A DNA stretch of 64,000 nt, from positions 570,501 to 634,500 of the forward strand of contig NC_033629.1 of NCBI RefSeq assembly GCF_001540865.1, read 5' to 3'. Of the stretch, positions 1 to 12,135 are shown one piece after another. Numbering within the stretch: the first letter of the stretch is position 1; every line of letters starts with the position of its first letter. The stretch comes from Ananas comosus. Taxonomy: Eukaryota > Streptophyta > Magnoliopsida > Poales > Bromeliaceae. The position numbers and the translations under genes were made by a program. The notes below the pieces were generated by a model that saw only the letters and a list, made by a program, of their open reading frames with translations, was not told the origin of the DNA and did not search any database.

Positions 1-630
1 CAATTTAACGAAAAAAATTAGTAAAATCGATAATAAAAAGATAAAAATAAAATCACATGATACTAAATTGATACAATTTAAACTATAGAGTATTAAAGTA
101 AGAAAGTGTGAAACCATAAGGACGGTATTTTGAAGTTTTTCTAAATATATATATATAGGGCTTAGTTCAAGAGTGTGTGTGTATATATATAAACCAAAAT
201 AATTGTCGTGTCTGTTTAGCCTTATTTTTACTTTTCATCTTAGAAGTAAGTACATGTAATAAATAATAACTCTAGATCTTCTGTTGTGACTTGTGAGTAG
301 CAGTAAGGAAAAGGGAAAGTAATTTTGAAATCTGAAAGTAGAAACTCTGAAGTAGATTCTCTCAAAATTACTTCATGCATCAACAATACTACAATCTATA
401 TATTATAGAACCAAACAGCCCCAAGACTATTTTAGGTAAAGTGTACCCTAACTTTTTGAAACAACTCTCTATTTTTACCATAAAAACAAGAGCAAAATCA
501 AAAGAACACAAATTTCAAGCTTTTGCTTTTAGTGCATGAAGAAACAAGATTATAAAAATAAATATTAGTGCTTCTTCGAACAGCACACACTATGAGTCAT
601 TTTACATGCAAGTGAAATTGGCATCTCTAC
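1..630 (-). other. Presumed intron of the snakin-like gene
   Basis: This AT-rich stretch follows the splice donor of the snakin-like first exon. Neither strand shows a cysteine-rich exon or another coding stretch. It most likely belongs to an intron that continues beyond the window. Confidence 0.45.
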
Positions 631-730
631 CTGAGCCAGCCATGGAGGTTTGGAGGTAAGATGAGGCCAACAGTAGGAGGAGGAGGAGAAAAGCCAAGGT
701 GGTGGTGGTGGTGATGTAAAGGGGCTTCAT
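631..730 (-). CDS. Snakin-1-like GASA peptide, signal-peptide exon only (partial gene)
   Basis: On the minus strand an ATG at 730 opens a 33-codon reading frame. It has a short basic start (MKPL), a leucine-rich hydrophobic core and an end reading SSYLQTSMAGS. It stops at a good splice donor (GGCTCAG/GTAGAG, GT at 630-629) after one extra base. The end closely resembles the potato snakin-1 precursor as I remember it, where the signal peptide ends in LIQTTMAGS just before the cysteine-rich domain. Snakin/GASA peptides are small secreted proteins with 12 cysteines, involved in defence and gibberellin-regulated growth. The cysteine-rich exon is not visible in 1-630, so it should lie off the left edge behind an intron longer than 628 bases. 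The family call rests on the signal peptide alone, so it is probable rather than certain. Confidence 0.62.
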
Positions 731-810
731 CTTCTCTGTTGCCAACTTTGTGTTATGTGTAGCTCTTTTAGTGTAGTGATGTGTGTTTTTTGGAGTGGGT
801 GGGGTGGGGG

Positions 811-820
811 TTATTTATAG
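811..820 (-). promoter_or_regulatory. TATA box of the snakin-like gene
   Basis: Read on the minus strand the sequence is CTATAAATAA, about 80 bases upstream of the ATG at 730. The transcript start would then lie near 780, giving a short 5' leader. Confidence 0.5.
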
Positions 821-3514
821 GGGAGAGGAATGAGACTTGTTAGGAGAGGTTTGGTTTGGTGAGGAGACTAATAGTTAGTAATGGAAGGACTATAATGAAC
901 CCCATGACTCACATGAGCTGGCATCCATAAGGGCACAAGAAACCTTTTTTGGAATTAATAGATGAGATGGGGCCATGATGTTATTGCAGGTGTATATATG
1001 GCACCACCACCGGTATGGGGGTACTGGTGAATTACAAGTTTAAACCTGGTTCACCACATCATATGTCGACCTTTTTTTTTTTTTTTTTTTTCTCGCGTAC
1101 TTTAATCTTTGGCATTCGATAACTTATACTTTAATCTAAATTATTTAGTACTATTTGTTTCTAGAATGATGGGAATCAAAATAATGCTAGAGCGATTTGA
1201 ATAGGGGTGACTCTTATTATTCATAATATGAGCAATTTAAAATCTGTGGTTAGAAAAAGTTTTAAAAATTTTATATACCATATCATTAAATAATAAAATG
1301 AATACTGACTCACTCAGCTTATATATATATCTAATCGACGCACAATAGCATATTATTTTTCCAATCAAATTCTTCTGAGTTGTTTGTTTGGAAAAGTTTT
1401 CTTTTTTTTTTTTGCATATATTTTTTGAGCATATAGTGATGTGTGAAAAATGACTTAGGCCGGTTCACGGCTGACGTGGTGGACAACATCCATGCAAAAT
1501 TTAGTCCTTAGGGGGGGCAAGGGAACGGGCCGGTGCATGAAATGAAAGCAGTGGTGAAATGTACTGCGTCCAACATCGCTTTGCTTGCAATATTAATTCC
1601 TCCTTGGAAAGCGTTATTCATTGCGTGCCCGAGAATTTAGCCTTTTTATTTTTTTTCTTTTTTCTTAAAAAAAAAAAAAAACTCACAAACAGGTTGAGAG
1701 TTGGTGGTGGTGCACGTGCGAGGATCTGCTTTCGCGATCATGCGGTTTCTCCTCCGAAGAGAAAACTAAGGGCGATAATAATAATTTTTAACTAAAATTT
1801 ATGTTTTATACAAAAGTATTTTTATATCTAATTAAAGTTTTTTATTATCTCTTATATATATAGGACACAATGGTAGGGTTTAGTCACCATAGTTCTTTAA
1901 AGTGGGCATGCCATGCATGCACGGGGGTGAATTCCTAGTCCCATGTGAATGTGTCTCACCGCTTCGGAGTTAACATTCCATTTGATGCGTTGTAGGTCAT
2001 TTTACTCTGCAACAGATCGGTCTATGTTTTGGCTTATAGCGCTTGTTTGTTTGCTCTTGTTTGTTTTTTTCCCTTTTATTTGAGAAGTTAAAGGGTGGTG
2101 TATGAAGATATAGTTTTGAAATTTTGAAATTAAAAACATTTTGGGTAGAAAAGGGTTTTTTTTATTTATTATTGAGAGATTGAGATTGATAATATGCTAT
2201 TCGTTTAGTTCTTTTTTTTTAATAATAAACTTATTTTAAAAATATAAAATAATTAATTTTTAAACTTTGAAATTTCGAGTACCAACCATCAAATTAATAA
2301 TTTTTCACCTGCGTTAGGAATAGTCGATTTAATGTGGACTAGTTGGTAATTCAAAATAAGATAAGATACTTGCTACAAAATAAGAGGTTTTGGATCCAAT
2401 TCGAAATCACACTACTCTAGGATTTGATGTTCCAGGGTTAGAGAGAGTCTAAGGACTACATCAGAAAAGAAAAGAGAGTTTTCTACATAATTTTATTTAC
2501 TCAATAAATAACAATTTACTTCACAAAAATAAAGTCGCGTACAAAATATGAAAAAATTAATGTGAAATATTTTGCCTTGGATAGAACTGTGCTGGGAACA
2601 AGTCGGGCCGTGGACCGAAAACATAGCCAGAGTCGGCACATTGTGACCTGAATCTGTATCCGTGCCGTGCCGTGCCGTGCCGTGCCGGGCAACCTCAGAG
2701 CACAACCAGGCCCAGAAAAATGTGGATCCATCTTATACCGGAGTTTCAAATGGATATGTGGCCCAAATTTGAATTACTAATGGGCCGGATCCATTAAGGC
2801 CATCCCACCACATGAAACTGTTCTTCCAAACGATCTAACAAGCCCATTTATGTTACAACCCACATGGGCTCGCCTCGGAGATGGAGCCATGCATGGGCTC
2901 ACGTGATTTACGTTTTCTCTTGCTGAAAACGTGATTTGCTCTTACACCAATTGTTGGAAAGAGAGGAATATTATAGTGAGTTAAACTAAAAATTTTATTA
3001 AATATTATTATACTAAATTTCAGTGATGGATAATTTTTCGAATAAATCAAAATCTTAATAGCAATAATTGAACAAGATTTAAACTTACCTTCTATGTCTG
3101 ACTAACAAAATATTAAGAGATAAAATTGACAGAAATAAATCTAAACTTATCAAAAAAATTTGAGTTACTTATTAACATTTTTTTTTAAATATATAATGGT
3201 GAAAAGCGAAGCAGCAGCTGAATTAAGCTCTATATCAGAGGTAGGATCTATAGTATCATACTTGCACGGTTGCACCATATTATCAGTAACAAATCAACTA
3301 TGTGTCTCTCAGTGAGAGAAAAATATAAAAAAAATATGAAATTGGTGAACCTAAGGAGAACAATCCTATTATCTACTACTACTACAGCCATGCGTACGGA
3401 CACCATATATTGTCTACATTTGTTCTTCGGGTTTAAGTAGCCCACAGGATTTGTACCTCAAGACCACACTTTATTGAAAGAGTACTAGCTAAAGAGTCCT
3501 ACTTAATTATATAC
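821..3514. other. Intergenic, AT-rich, no gene seen
   Basis: No open reading frame here looks like a protein. The stretch holds long homopolymers (T run near 1072-1090, A run near 1669-1681) and, at about 2661-2687, five copies of a CGTGC pentamer. The short frames around 2493-2749 run through that repeat and are not credible genes. Confidence 0.6.
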
Positions 3515-3765
3515 TTTTAAAAATACGATAGCCTTTGTACTATCAGATCGTTATTGGTATTGAAACTTTCGAATCGACAACCAGATTCGTTAGATTTGAT
3601 CTAAAATATTAAAAATTTTTAAAAAATAAATTTTATGTTTTTCCAAAATTATTTATTAAATGACCGAAATGACTCAAAATGAAATATAACGATGTCAATC
3701 GTTAATTCGGAAGTTCGAGTTTCGAAAACGACTTGATATTATGGAGGCCTTTGTGTTTCTTAAAA
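3515..3765. mobile_element. Degenerate MITE-like element
   Basis: The two ends are imperfect inverted repeats. The left end has a CCTTTGTACTATCAG-like block followed by TTTCGAATCGACAACC. The right end reads TTAATTCGGAAGTTCGAG followed by GGAGGCCTTTGTG. The internal 'gaatcgacaa / cgttaga' and 'aaaataaattttatg' blocks resemble the element at 5941-6485 and the one near 54421-54977, so it looks like an old, divergent member of that family. Confidence 0.4.
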
Positions 3766-3841
3766 TACACAAGCCTAGCTCACTAGACAGCATTCAAGAA
3801 GCTAAGGACTTTTCTTTTGTTGTTATTGTTGTTATTAATTG

Positions 3842-3881
3842 TTTTTTTTTTTTTTTTTTTTGAGAGAGATAGGTAGCACGC
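3842..3881 (-). mobile_element. 5'-truncated SINE fragment
   Basis: A run of 20 T is followed by GAGAGAGATAGGTAGCACGC. This is the 3' end and A tail, read in reverse, of the SINE family found complete at 4230-4393. Everything upstream of the 3' hairpin is missing. Confidence 0.55.
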
Positions 3882-4212
3882 AATTGTTGCTGTTGTTGTT
3901 GTTGTGAGGTACACATTTGTGAGATGCACACGGGGTTTCAAACCTTCAACCTTTATTTTTTTTGCATCAATTTTATGTATAAATACATTTTATATACTGC
4001 ATCTATAAAATTTTATAGCGAAAACTCAAAATTAGAATCCAATTGGTTCTGATGGATCGAGCCCGACAAAGTCCAGTGTTTTCCTAATCATCTTAATTAT
4101 AGTTTTTGAATTTTTTTTAAAAAATTGATAGGAGAGATAGGCTGTGAATAATTTCTTTACTCGAAGAAACAACATCAATGATCGATGCTTGAACTATATA
4201 CAAACATATTCT

Positions 4213-4410
4213 AGTAATCATATTATCTCACTGATCGTCCCTAGAGCAAGTGACAAAGGGTTTGATAGTTAGTACTTAAGACCCAAATTCGAATCCTAGT
4301 TGATTCGCATTTTCAACTAAGTTTATTTCTAAATGGAATAAACGAAGCGGGTAGCGTGTTACCTATCTCTCTCTCTAAAAAAAAAAAAAAAGAAGTAATC
4401 ATATTATCTC
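4213..4410 (+). mobile_element. tRNA-derived SINE with perfect 17-bp target duplication
   Basis: The element (about 4230-4393) begins near CTAGAGCAAGTGACAAA (box A-like) and carries a box B-like AATTCGAATCC. It ends with GCGGGTAGCGTGTTACCTATC, a CT run and an A tail. The 17-base sequence AGTAATCATATTATCTC occurs at 4213-4229 and again at 4394-4410, a perfect target-site duplication. This shows target-primed insertion, and the intact duplication suggests that it is fairly recent. It is a Pol III type non-autonomous retroelement and encodes no protein. Confidence 0.85.
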
Positions 4411-5555
4411 CTACGACTAAACTAATTTTCACACTCAGAGAAGTAGAAAACAACTTTTAAAATTTATGCTTTTATCAAATTACTAAGAAAAAAGATTTTA
4501 CTTACCAATAGAAATTGATTAACAGAATTGAATGAAACAGCACTTTTTAGAAAAGCTCTTGCCAATTAAGCCCAACCCAACCCAGCAAACCTTACAATAA
4601 TATAAAGCGATCACCAGTAAACAGTACTACTGCACTGTGAATCTACTGTTATGAAAGGCACTGAATCTCCAAAAAGAAAAGTGGAATCTCTAACAACATC
4701 TCCCCTCCAATATTGCTTCCAACTCAAGCATCATAAAAGGTGAAAGCTATAGATGGAGAGAAAAGATACACATAGCAAACACTCTTTTAATAACAACCAA
4801 CAGGAGGGTAGTGTGATTTATGAACAATGGTCCTCAGACACACAACCTCTCCCTATCTCATCTCTCCCCTTTACCTTTGCCCACCTTTCCCTTTTCTGGC
4901 ACTGTCTCCTCGTGGCCGGAATTCACACTAAACAGCGAGCGAGCTATTACCTAAAAAATTGATATTACAATAAACTTGTTCAAAAGTTATCGTAATACTC
5001 TTATTTATGTGCGTGCGTGATGAACATATATTAAGTAAATCATGTCGTGTATATATATGCATGCATTAGGGAAAGAGATAATGCATGGAATAACACACTA
5101 GATTCCGAATTAGAACTGGCTCCCATATTAAAATATTTGAAGTTAATTTTCACTTCATAAATTATTCTATTCACAGAGAGAGAGAGAGAGAGAGAGAGAG
5201 ATCTCCAAATGCGTGGAAAAGGGTGCAACAGGGTGGTCTCAGCTCTCAAGGGGAAAAAAAGCTAACAGTGGGTATCTGATCCCCAACAGTATACCATATG
5301 GTCATGTAACAACTAACAAGTGGAAGTGCTTTAAAGGAGGACGCATGGCCATTAATCCCTGGGCTCTTCCTTCCCTGCTGTAATGTGCGGGAGGTGTTGA
5401 TAAGGATCCCTAGAACTCTTTTGGGTTGGATTCCCGAGGCCAAGAGATCGATTGGGATATATACATTGTTGAAACACCAAACAAAATTAACTTAGGATAA
5501 GAGGAATTTGGTTACCACCACTGTATGGCACAGTTAATTGATATATGTATATATA
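4411..5555. other. Intergenic, base composition less AT-rich than its surroundings, nothing identified
   Basis: The block at about 4560-5460 has a more even base composition than the DNA around it and includes a (GA)n tract near 5176-5201. The open frames here (for example 4753-4962 + and 5246-5443 -) match no family I know and show no splice-supported continuation. It could hold a non-coding transcript or a small-RNA precursor, but I found no recognisable conserved miRNA. Confidence 0.4.
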
Positions 5556-5715
5556 GAGTTCGGCTATTATATTCTTATGAGTACGATCAATCTCGTATTT
5601 ATAAGTCGTTTTCAACGATAAAACTTATGAATCGACGATCCATATCGTTAAATATTATCTAGAGTATTTAAAATTTCTAAAAATTAAATTTTATAATTTT
5701 TCGACATCATTTATC
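5556..5715 (+). mobile_element. Half-copy of the TA-targeting MITE
   Basis: Starting at GAGTTCGGCTATTATATTCT, about 155 bases run parallel to the first part of the full element at 5941-6485 (GAGTACGATC, CTCGTATTTATAAGT, ATCGACGATCCA, CGTTAAATATTA and TTTTCGACATCATTTA). The right-hand half is not present, so it is a truncated copy or one arm. Confidence 0.6.
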
Positions 5716-5940
5716 TTCTATTAATTTTTGTGATTGTGATTCAACTTCTCATGTCAATGGGAAAGCTGGTGTTGGTTACGATCTACAGGCACTAATTGGG
5801 AGGATTAAGTTACTCTCCATGCACTTAGGCCACGTGAATAAATATCAAACTATAGCTGTTTGGGTAGCTGAGGAGTGTAAAATCTCGACTAATTAAGCTT
5901 GATTGTGTACGCATGCTTTGGTTATATATATATATATATA

Positions 5941-6485
5941 GGGTCCGGCTACTATACTATTATGAGTACGATCGCCCTCGTACTCATAAGTTGTTTTCGA
6001 TGATAAAGCTTCCGAATTGACGATCCACACCGTTAAACGTTATTTACAGCATTTAAAACTTCTAGAAATCAAATTTTATAATTTTTTGACATCATTTACT
6101 TTACGATCAAGAGGTCACAAATTTGACAATTTTTAACGGCCGGTATGAGATACTTGCTAGTTTAACGGTGTAAAAGAATCGGAAGTTGTTGAATTTTTGA
6201 TAGAAAATTCTATTCACTACATAGATAAAGATCAATAACTCCGATCTTGATTCGAAGGATCCGATCATTCTTTTTTAGGACGTCGTTCGATTTTGACCAT
6301 TCATTTTATGCCCACTTGATGGACTTTATTATGATTTTGAAAATTTACGAAATTTATTTTCTAGAAATTTCAAATACTCTAGATCATATTTAATGGAGTG
6401 AATCGTCGATTCGGAAGCTCCATCATTGGAAACAACTTATGAGTACGAGGGCTCCAATACTCATAATAGTATAGTAGCCATGGCC
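5941..6485. mobile_element. Full-length MITE with ~50-bp terminal inverted repeats, inserted in a TA tract
   Basis: The left end reads GGGTCCGGCTACTATACTAT. The reverse complement of the right end reads GGCCATGGCTACTATACTAT, and the match continues into TATGAGTA and CTCGTACTCATAAGTTG. The inverted repeats are therefore about 50 bases or longer. Both flanks are (TA)n, consistent with a TA target site as in Tc1/mariner-type elements, but the exact duplication cannot be defined inside a TA repeat. There is no coding capacity, and I assign no named family. Confidence 0.75.

Positions 6486-6570
<85 letters not shown>
6486..6570. repeat. Compound (TA)n(GA)n microsatellite
   Basis: About 13 TA units pass directly into about 29 GA units. 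The tract abuts the right terminus of the MITE at 5941-6485. Its length makes it a likely polymorphic marker. Confidence 0.9.
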
Positions 6571-6573
<3 letters not shown>

Positions 6574-9250
6574 AATGTATAGAAACCTCTCAAGTATAGG
6601 CCATTAATTTGAGATCAACTCAAATGATTTTGATTGACATTTTCTTAACTTTTGAATATTTACTTTGAGCTATCTAATTTATCTAGTCAATTCCTTTAAG
6701 TTTAAATATCTTTATTAACTTTAACTATTAAACATTAATTCCGTCCACTCACTTTCATACCTAATTCTGAAATTTGGAAACATAAAGTATGATTATAAAG
6801 TTGAAAACTGCACCATTCTGAAATGACCAATCGTGGAAGGGGCTCTACAGTTCACACATGATCCTTTTTCTTAAAATAAAAATAAATCTATAATTAAAGA
6901 GGACCCGAATAAATTTATTGTGCTCCGGGGATCGCGCCGTGGTGCAGAGGGGAACGAGGCAAATTAAGTTGGGCCCAATCTCTTGACAATGACCCTTGCA
7001 GGTCAATGATGGGTCCAATTTGGTTCCGGTTAGGTGCGTGCATGTGCATTGGTCCACCATGCATAAATCTAAGTTGAGCCACGTAGTCACACGTGCTCCG
7101 TGTAAAGTTAAGCATTTACCTGTGATTTTCGTCGCCCAAGTTATTTAATTTAATGATTAAGACACCTAAATTTCTAAAACATGCATGGTTATAAAATTTG
7201 AGCGAGGCACTACATATAATTGGCATAAGAAGGACCAAAAGAGTAACCCCTATGAACCAAAATAAAAGATAGCCATTTAAAAATATCCAATCAAAATATA
7301 TAAATATATGTACAATATTGTTAAATCAATGTCTACACTTTTTAATTAATTATGAACATTTTGTACCATATCTTTTAGGTGGTATATAAAGACTAATAGA
7401 CGTAAAGTAGAATAACTTAATTATACAATATAATTATATGAGTGCGGGTGAAAAATTAAAAGTTTATTAAGTATATCAATGAGTGACAATAAAAATGTAT
7501 TTTAATTCAGCAGTACGTATAAAATAGAGATGCACAAGACTAAGAACAACTTATTGGTATGTGTATCATTTTGAGTCAAATAGCTAGGATTGAGTTTTTG
7601 TTTAAACTTAAAATTTGAAATAAGATACAAGTTAAATTTAATTTTGGCACAGTGAACATATTTTGCTTTTTATATCTAGTATGTATGCTTTAAACTGGGC
7701 ACTCCACTCGAGATAGTCTCAGCTACCACGGCTGAAATTTGGCACGTAGATAGAGGTCAACTGTATGGTGCAGTAACCAAAGCTTATCTTGACGTGCCAA
7801 CTTAAAAAAAAAAAACAACAATAACAAGAAAACACAAGAAGAAATAGTTAAAAAAAAATAGTACTAACAAATTTGATACTCTTATATTTTCAATAAATGA
7901 ATCAGGTAGCGTGTTACTTATTCTCAAAAAAAAAAAAAATTTAATACTCTTTTTTAATTACTAGAGCCAAATTATTAAATAATATCTTCTCAAATCTAGC
8001 TAGTTTATTTGTCAAAACCAAAATTGACTTTGTTTATAATGTTGCTCTTGTACACGTGGATGTGCATTAATTCTACGATATGTGTGTCACACTTCAGCAT
8101 GAATCTTGTGTACTCAAAATTCTCAAATTCAACTAATTGCATCCGTGTAGTTATGTTCGTGTGCAAGGGCCAAAAAAAAAAAAAACACGAAGTTTTCAAA
8201 TCAATTTCTGTAAATTTTAAAGTCTCTCAATAAATTCTCAAGGGCAAAACTATAGTAGAAAGAAATTGGTATTGTCTCAGGGACAAACCAAAATAATAGT
8301 CAGGAACAAATTTAAAAGTTGAAATAAATTATATACTTATATATATTGCATACTAACTTTTGAGCCGCAAAGAAGATATATATAATCCGTAAAATTAATC
8401 AGCAAGAAACTATTTTCACCATCTTTCCTACTTATAGCTTGTAAAATATCAGTTACTATTTGACTTTGTACAATTGTGTTTGGCATGCCATTAGTTTAAA
8501 TAAATAAAAAATAAAATAAGTGCATCATTTTATACCATTTTATACCATCTTAAGATTTTGGTGGCGAACGATTGTTTCATTTTTTTAAAATTTTGTATCG
8601 GGATAAAAAATTCTGAATTCGAGTCTCGTCAAACTCTCATTATAATGATTTTCTTTCAATTAATTCAAGTTCAAATAAGATATCGCCATATCGGTCAAAA
8701 TATTTCAAACCTAAATGCAAAAAAAAACATTAAATATAAGAAAGTAAAAAATATCATTTTCTAGCCATTTTAGTTTTAAAAAAAGAAAATGAATTCTTTA
8801 GTATGATTTAATAATTAGCATATACAATTTTTTTTAATACAATTTTGCATATCAAGTTAAAACATACAAATTTATATTATAATATATATATATATATATA
8901 TTATTTTTTATTAGTTTAAATTTTTAGAAATAAATGATCATTCTGTATAATTCAATAATTGGTGTGTACCTTTTCGTTTTATTTTTTTTAAAAAAAAATA
9001 TTTGTGCATTACATCAAGTCGAAACATAGGAATTTATATTATTTCTCTCTAATCAATGTCTTTTCATTCATCTCTGTCTCTTTCTACGCACCTGTTGTTA
9101 GCTAGTGTGGACAGTGTACTGTAGCGTGTAGACTATATGAGGAGAGAGGCATGTGAGGACAACTCGGAATGGTGTACGTATCTATCTCTCCGCAATCAGC
9201 GGCGTACGTAATTGCTTATGCTATCATTATGTTCATTATATATACAAATT

Positions 9251-9293
<43 letters not shown>

Positions 9294-11520
9294 ATATATA
9301 ATATCATCCTATCTACTACCTAGTGCATTTTATATATTGTGTTTCATATTAAACTGGTTAACTGCGTTGGTTATTTGCATAACATAATATTAAAATCAAT
9401 ATTTCTACATTTCCCTCCATTTTAAAGGATTTTGAGTTTATTCTGCATCTACTATTATATAATGATACGTATATTTCGATCTGTTAGTATGTCCGCATAT
9501 GCACAAACAATTTAATTAACTTGGTGCATGCAAAATAAGATGTGCATACTATTTTTGTATCTATTCAGAAAAAAAAAGGTGTAAATTTCTATTGACAATA
9601 TTTGTATAGTAAGTCTTACTTTTTTTAATATTAAAAACTTAAAAGGTTACGTAAACGAGTGTATAATTTATACCCTATTTTTTTGGATATATGTTAAGTC
9701 GCTTTATTTTTTCAAATAATATTTAAATCCTGTTTAGCTGCTGCTTAATTTTATTTATTTCTCGTAATTAAGTGCATTAATTAACACTCTCTCAAGCTGT
9801 TTTAGTGAATTCCAACCTAGCAAGCACTCGAAGATCTTCTCCACAAAGCAGTTCACTTGTCTCCATCTCCATTATCATACAAGCATTTTTTACTTTTTTT
9901 TTTTAGTCGAAAAGAGTGCATTTGTCAAAGTCTTCATCATGCTCCAATTATTCTAATTGCACTATTCAGTTCATATTCCATCTATCTAAAAGTCAAATTT
10001 AACTAACCTATTAGGTTTCTATCTAGCTAACCAATCTAGTAATGATCTTATATTTCTTTTTTCTTTCCAAAAAAGTAAACATTTATTTTTAGTCAATCTG
10101 CGTACCCCAAAGATCGATCTGATAATAAACAAGTTCAAATAAATATAAATGTTGAAGGCAAAGATCGAACTCACGATCTGAACAAATAAAGAAATTTAGA
10201 GTTAACTCAGATACCTTGTAGTCTTAAAGATCGATATTTTAGATTACAATCTAAAGTAGGACCATCATGCACTATGAAAGGAGGCTTATAGTAAATGAAT
10301 AATTATAGAGCTAGTAGGTGCATGCATGTTCGACACCATCCGTCCGTCCCCATGCACATTCCTGCATTGCTACTCGGTGAAGCGCTATCATAAAAATGTT
10401 TCATCGCCCAAATGCTTTGCTGTAAATAACTATAGCTGAAAGAGGTGAAAGTAAGAAGCGGAGCCATTATATATGCACTACGGTTGTAGCATGGCTCATA
10501 ATAGAGCTTCTCTACATGCACGTGCTACATCGCCCCCACGTCCCCTCATCGCTGTGCAATGAAGCGCTTTCGCAAAAATGGTCCACCCAACAAAGCCAAA
10601 TCGCGTCCATCTGTATCGACTAATTGTATCATAAAAGATGATGGCTTTGATCGAGCTCAGCAGTTCTGTATGGACCCGACTCATATATATAACTACAAAT
10701 AGTGATGGAGACGTTGGGGAGAAATTATTGCAAACGCGCAAATAGTGTACTATTGCAGGTCATAGACCACAATTTTTTTTAAACCTTATCTAATGGTCTT
10801 TAAAATTAGAATATAATTTATTGAATGCGTTTTGTAGTATTTTAAATACTTTGTCATCATCCTAAGTTGACTGGTACGATGTCTCCTTGTAGCTTTATAA
10901 TTTAATTTTTATTTTACTATAAAGACACTACATATATTTTGTCATCTTATAGTTTACAAAATGTATTATTTTATTATCTTGCCATGTATAAATTATAGTA
11001 TTTTTTAATCCCACCTAACAACAGATTAATTCTTAACAAAGTAAAGCTTTTTAAATGATATGGATGTTTTCCTTTAAAATACAGCTATATATAGCAAAAA
11101 TTATAAACTTTTTATAGTAATTTCTAAAAAAAAATCAAATAATGTCACTCTCTACGACATTTTTTTTTGGAAATAATGAATGCTAATTAAGCTAACAAAT
11201 TTTTAATTTTTTTAGTGAGTTTTTTTTTAAATAGGTGTCTTAAAAATTACAAATTAAATAATAATATGCCGTGCATAGCGTGCATGTGCGCGTAAAAATT
11301 TCTCGTTACACGGGGTCCCACTCATTATGTGCTTGATGGGAATAGTATCACCTACCATTAAATCACAATCGAACGGTTCTGATACGGACCGTACGAACCC
11401 CGTCCTGATCGTAATTAATTAGATCTTTAGACTAAATATATATGGAGAGAGATTATTAACACTATCACCCATCGTTGTCGATTTTATTTAATTACCACAG
11501 CAGCTCATAACGTCGCAAGC
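6571..11520. other. Long AT-rich intergenic region, no gene seen
   Basis: I found no coding exon on either strand. Visible content is a truncated SINE (listed separately), TA microsatellites near 8880-8900 and 9254-9290, and two less AT-rich patches at about 6890-7110 and 10300-10740 with only short frames. In the second patch the phrase GAAGCGCT followed by CAAAAATG occurs twice in degenerate form (about 10380 and 10561), but I see no larger structure. Confidence 0.5.
7869..7951 (+). mobile_element. 5'-truncated SINE with target duplication
   Basis: The segment ATGAATCAGGTAGCGTGTTA followed by CTTATTCTC and an A run (about 7885-7938) matches the SINE 3' end. The flanks ATTTGATACTCTT and ATTTAATACTCTT form an imperfect target duplication with one mismatch. 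Only the 3' third was inserted, as expected from incomplete reverse transcription. Confidence 0.65.
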
Positions 11521-12135
11521 AAAATCTCTTTTATTTGGATGAAAATGTGGGTATAAGTTGGAACTGAAAAAATTATGTTTAGATGAAAATGTGAGTATAA
11601 GTTTGAATAGTTGGTAGTTATAGATAAAAAATAATAATTTTAAGCCTATAATTGAATTTAAAATTTTAAACTTATAATTTTAAATTAAAAATTTTAATTT
11701 TAAAATTTTAAAATTTGAAATTAAAATTAAAATTTTTAATTTTTAAAATTTAAATTTTAAATATCAAATTTTAAATTTAAGATCAAATTTAAATTTAAAA
11801 GATATAAAATATCAAAATTTAAATTTAAAATCTAAAAAATTAAATTTAAAATTTAAAATTTAAAAATATCAAATTTATAATTTAAAATTATACATTTAAA
11901 TTTTAAATAACTAAATTATAAATTTTAAAAATTTAAATTTAAATTAAAAATCTCTCTCTCTCTCTCTCTACCCGGGAGGGGTGGAACAACTTGTTCCACC
12001 CCAATCCGGTACAAGGGGGTTTGTACCGGGTTGGGGTGGAACAAGTGTTCCCACCCCCCATTTTTGTGTTTGGGTACAAGAGGGGGGATAACTCTCTTAT
12101 CCCCCTCTTGTATCCAATCCAAACGGGATCTTTAG
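11521..12135. mobile_element. Possible MITE with an AT-rich body and a GC-rich hairpin cluster
   Basis: The left end reads AATCTCTTTTATTTGGATG and the right end CCAATCCAAACGGGATCTTT, which are weakly inverted copies of one another. Many plant MITEs have ends of the type 'GATCCCGTTTGGAT'. Between them lie about 300 bases made almost only of AAATTT-like words (11640-11950), a CT run, and then about 150 GC-rich bases. The GC-rich part contains three hairpins: 11979-12003, about 12001-12037 and about 12073-12116. No gene is present, and the short frames here are by-products of the palindromes. Confidence 0.45.

Noticed and set aside
4753..4962. 69-codon plus-strand frame
   Set aside because: No family resemblance, no splice continuation, no promoter evidence.
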